A DNA stretch of 64,000 bases from Nocardia rosealba (GTDB lineage Bacteria; Actinomycetota; Actinomycetes; Mycobacteriales; Mycobacteriaceae). The translations under genes and the position numbers were made by a program. The stretch is taken from the NCBI RefSeq assembly GCF_020216065.1, contig NZ_JAIWNA010000002.1, positions 868,001-932,000 on the forward strand. Reading direction: 5' to 3'. This document shows positions 63,482 through 64,000 of this stretch, piece by piece; the stretch's first letter is position 1; every line of letters begins with the position of its first letter. The notes under the pieces are model-generated. The model made no database searches, was not told where the DNA came from, and saw only the letters and a list, made by a program, of their open reading frames with translations.

Positions 63482-63736
63482 TCACTGCTCGTAGCACTGC
63501 ACGTTCAGGTTGTCGACGTTCTCACCGAACTGCGGCAGCGCGTAGAACGAGGCACCGACCTGGTCGGGGGCCTGCACGGTGACATCGGGCAGCGGGGCGC
63601 CCGCGCGGTCGGTTGCGGTGCACACGAAGGTCTTGTTCTCCCACCAGCCGGCGGGGAAGGCCTGGGCGGGCGCGGCGACGACGGCGCCGAGCAGCAGCGC
63701 GGCGGCGGATCCGGTAACGATCGAACGAGTCGACAT
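63482..63736 (-). CDS. Small secreted protein of unknown function
   Basis: An 84-residue protein with a signal peptide (SAAALLLGAVVAAPAQA) and likely cleavage after AQA. The mature part has two Cys (FVCTAT and VQCYEQ), likely a disulfide. AGAGGAA precedes ATG 63736. I do not recognise a family. Confidence 0.8.
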   Translation of the reverse strand: MSTRSIVTGSAAALLLGAVVAAPAQAFPAGWWENKTFVCTATDRAGAPLPDVTVQAPDQVGASFYALPQFGENVDNLNVQCYEQ

Positions 63737-63824
63737 GGTGTTCCTCTGATGATGCGGGGACAGCGAAAGTGCTTGGAGCACACTAGCACCGGCACTGTCG
63801 TCCACCCAGGAAAATCCGTGCCGG

Positions 63825-64000
63825 TCAGGATGGCGTGCGCACCCGCGCTTTCCCGCCCTGCGGACCGAACATGTGCAGGATCTCGACGGTTCGATCGTCG
63901 GCGGGCCCGAACCAGTGCGGTCGGTCGGTGTCGAACTCGGCGACCTCGCCCGCACGAAGCACGAGTTCTTCCTCGCCGAGAATCAACCTCAGGTCACCGG
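63825..64000 (-). CDS. Cupin-domain protein, 5' end outside window
   Basis: The last 58 codons of a gene are visible. They read as a cupin half: LVLRAGEVAEFDTDRPHW followed by FGPADDRTVEILHMFGP. This form is common as the C-terminal sensor of XRE-type regulators, but the N-terminal part is not in the window. Confidence 0.7.
   Translation of the reverse strand, partial: GDLRLILGEEELVLRAGEVAEFDTDRPHWFGPADDRTVEILHMFGPQGGKARVRTPS

Overview
The window comes from a high-GC actinomycete. It carries mshC for mycothiol synthesis, giant non-ribosomal peptide synthetases (NRPS), a PucR-type regulator, many TetR regulators and frequent GTG/TTG starts. The gene content fits a Nocardia- or Rhodococcus-like mycolate actinomycete. 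The genus is an inference; the phylum-level call is firm.

Region 1 (1-37.7 kb) is an NRPS locus. A minus-strand gene starts at 16158 and runs off the left edge inside its thioesterase. It encodes four modules: A-T-E / C-halfC-A-T-E / C-halfC-A-T / C-A-T-TE. A plus-strand gene (18505-36558, about 6,017 residues) encodes five modules: C-A-T-E / C-A-T / C-A-T / C-A-T / C-A-T-TE. Between them sits a PucR-family regulator gene. It is flanked on both sides by the same inverted repeat, TTTGTGC-N5-GCACA, a candidate operator that could control the whole divergent locus. An epoxide hydrolase gene follows the plus-strand NRPS after 25 bases. Each synthetase has its own thioesterase, so the locus may make two peptides rather than one. 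The main oddity is in modules 2 and 3 of the minus-strand NRPS. Each carries an extra half condensation domain (C-terminal lobe only, no HHxxxDG) between its normal C and A domains. Module 2 of the plus-strand NRPS looks as if it should be followed by an epimerase but is not.

Region 2 (37.7-44.6 kb) holds two TetR-controlled units, each with a clear palindromic operator. One is a DUF1272 zinc-ribbon protein plus an alpha/beta hydrolase. The other is a YhgE/Pip-like membrane protein plus a FadD15-type acyl-CoA ligase. There is also a small secreted protein and a DUF4234 membrane protein.

Region 3 (44.6-49.7 kb) is a minus-strand run. It encodes a DUF1460 exported protein, a SAM methyltransferase, MerR and AraC regulators, a VOC protein and a shortened UvrA paralogue of the drug-resistance (DrrC) type.

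Region 4 (49.7-64 kb) looks like chromosomal housekeeping. It has a glucose-dehydrogenase-like MDR enzyme, a DsbA/FrnE protein with a TTG start, a histidine phosphatase, a ThrE-type exporter and a Na+/H+ antiporter fused to a UBP zinc finger. It continues with a TetR, a crotonase preceded by an unannotated 31-codon ORF, DUF445 and Abi-alpha/DUF4393 proteins, a tandem universal stress protein and MshC. It ends with a leaderless HTH gene coupled to a hydrolase, a small secreted protein and a partial cupin gene. I saw no tRNA, rRNA, CRISPR array, insertion sequence or phage gene.
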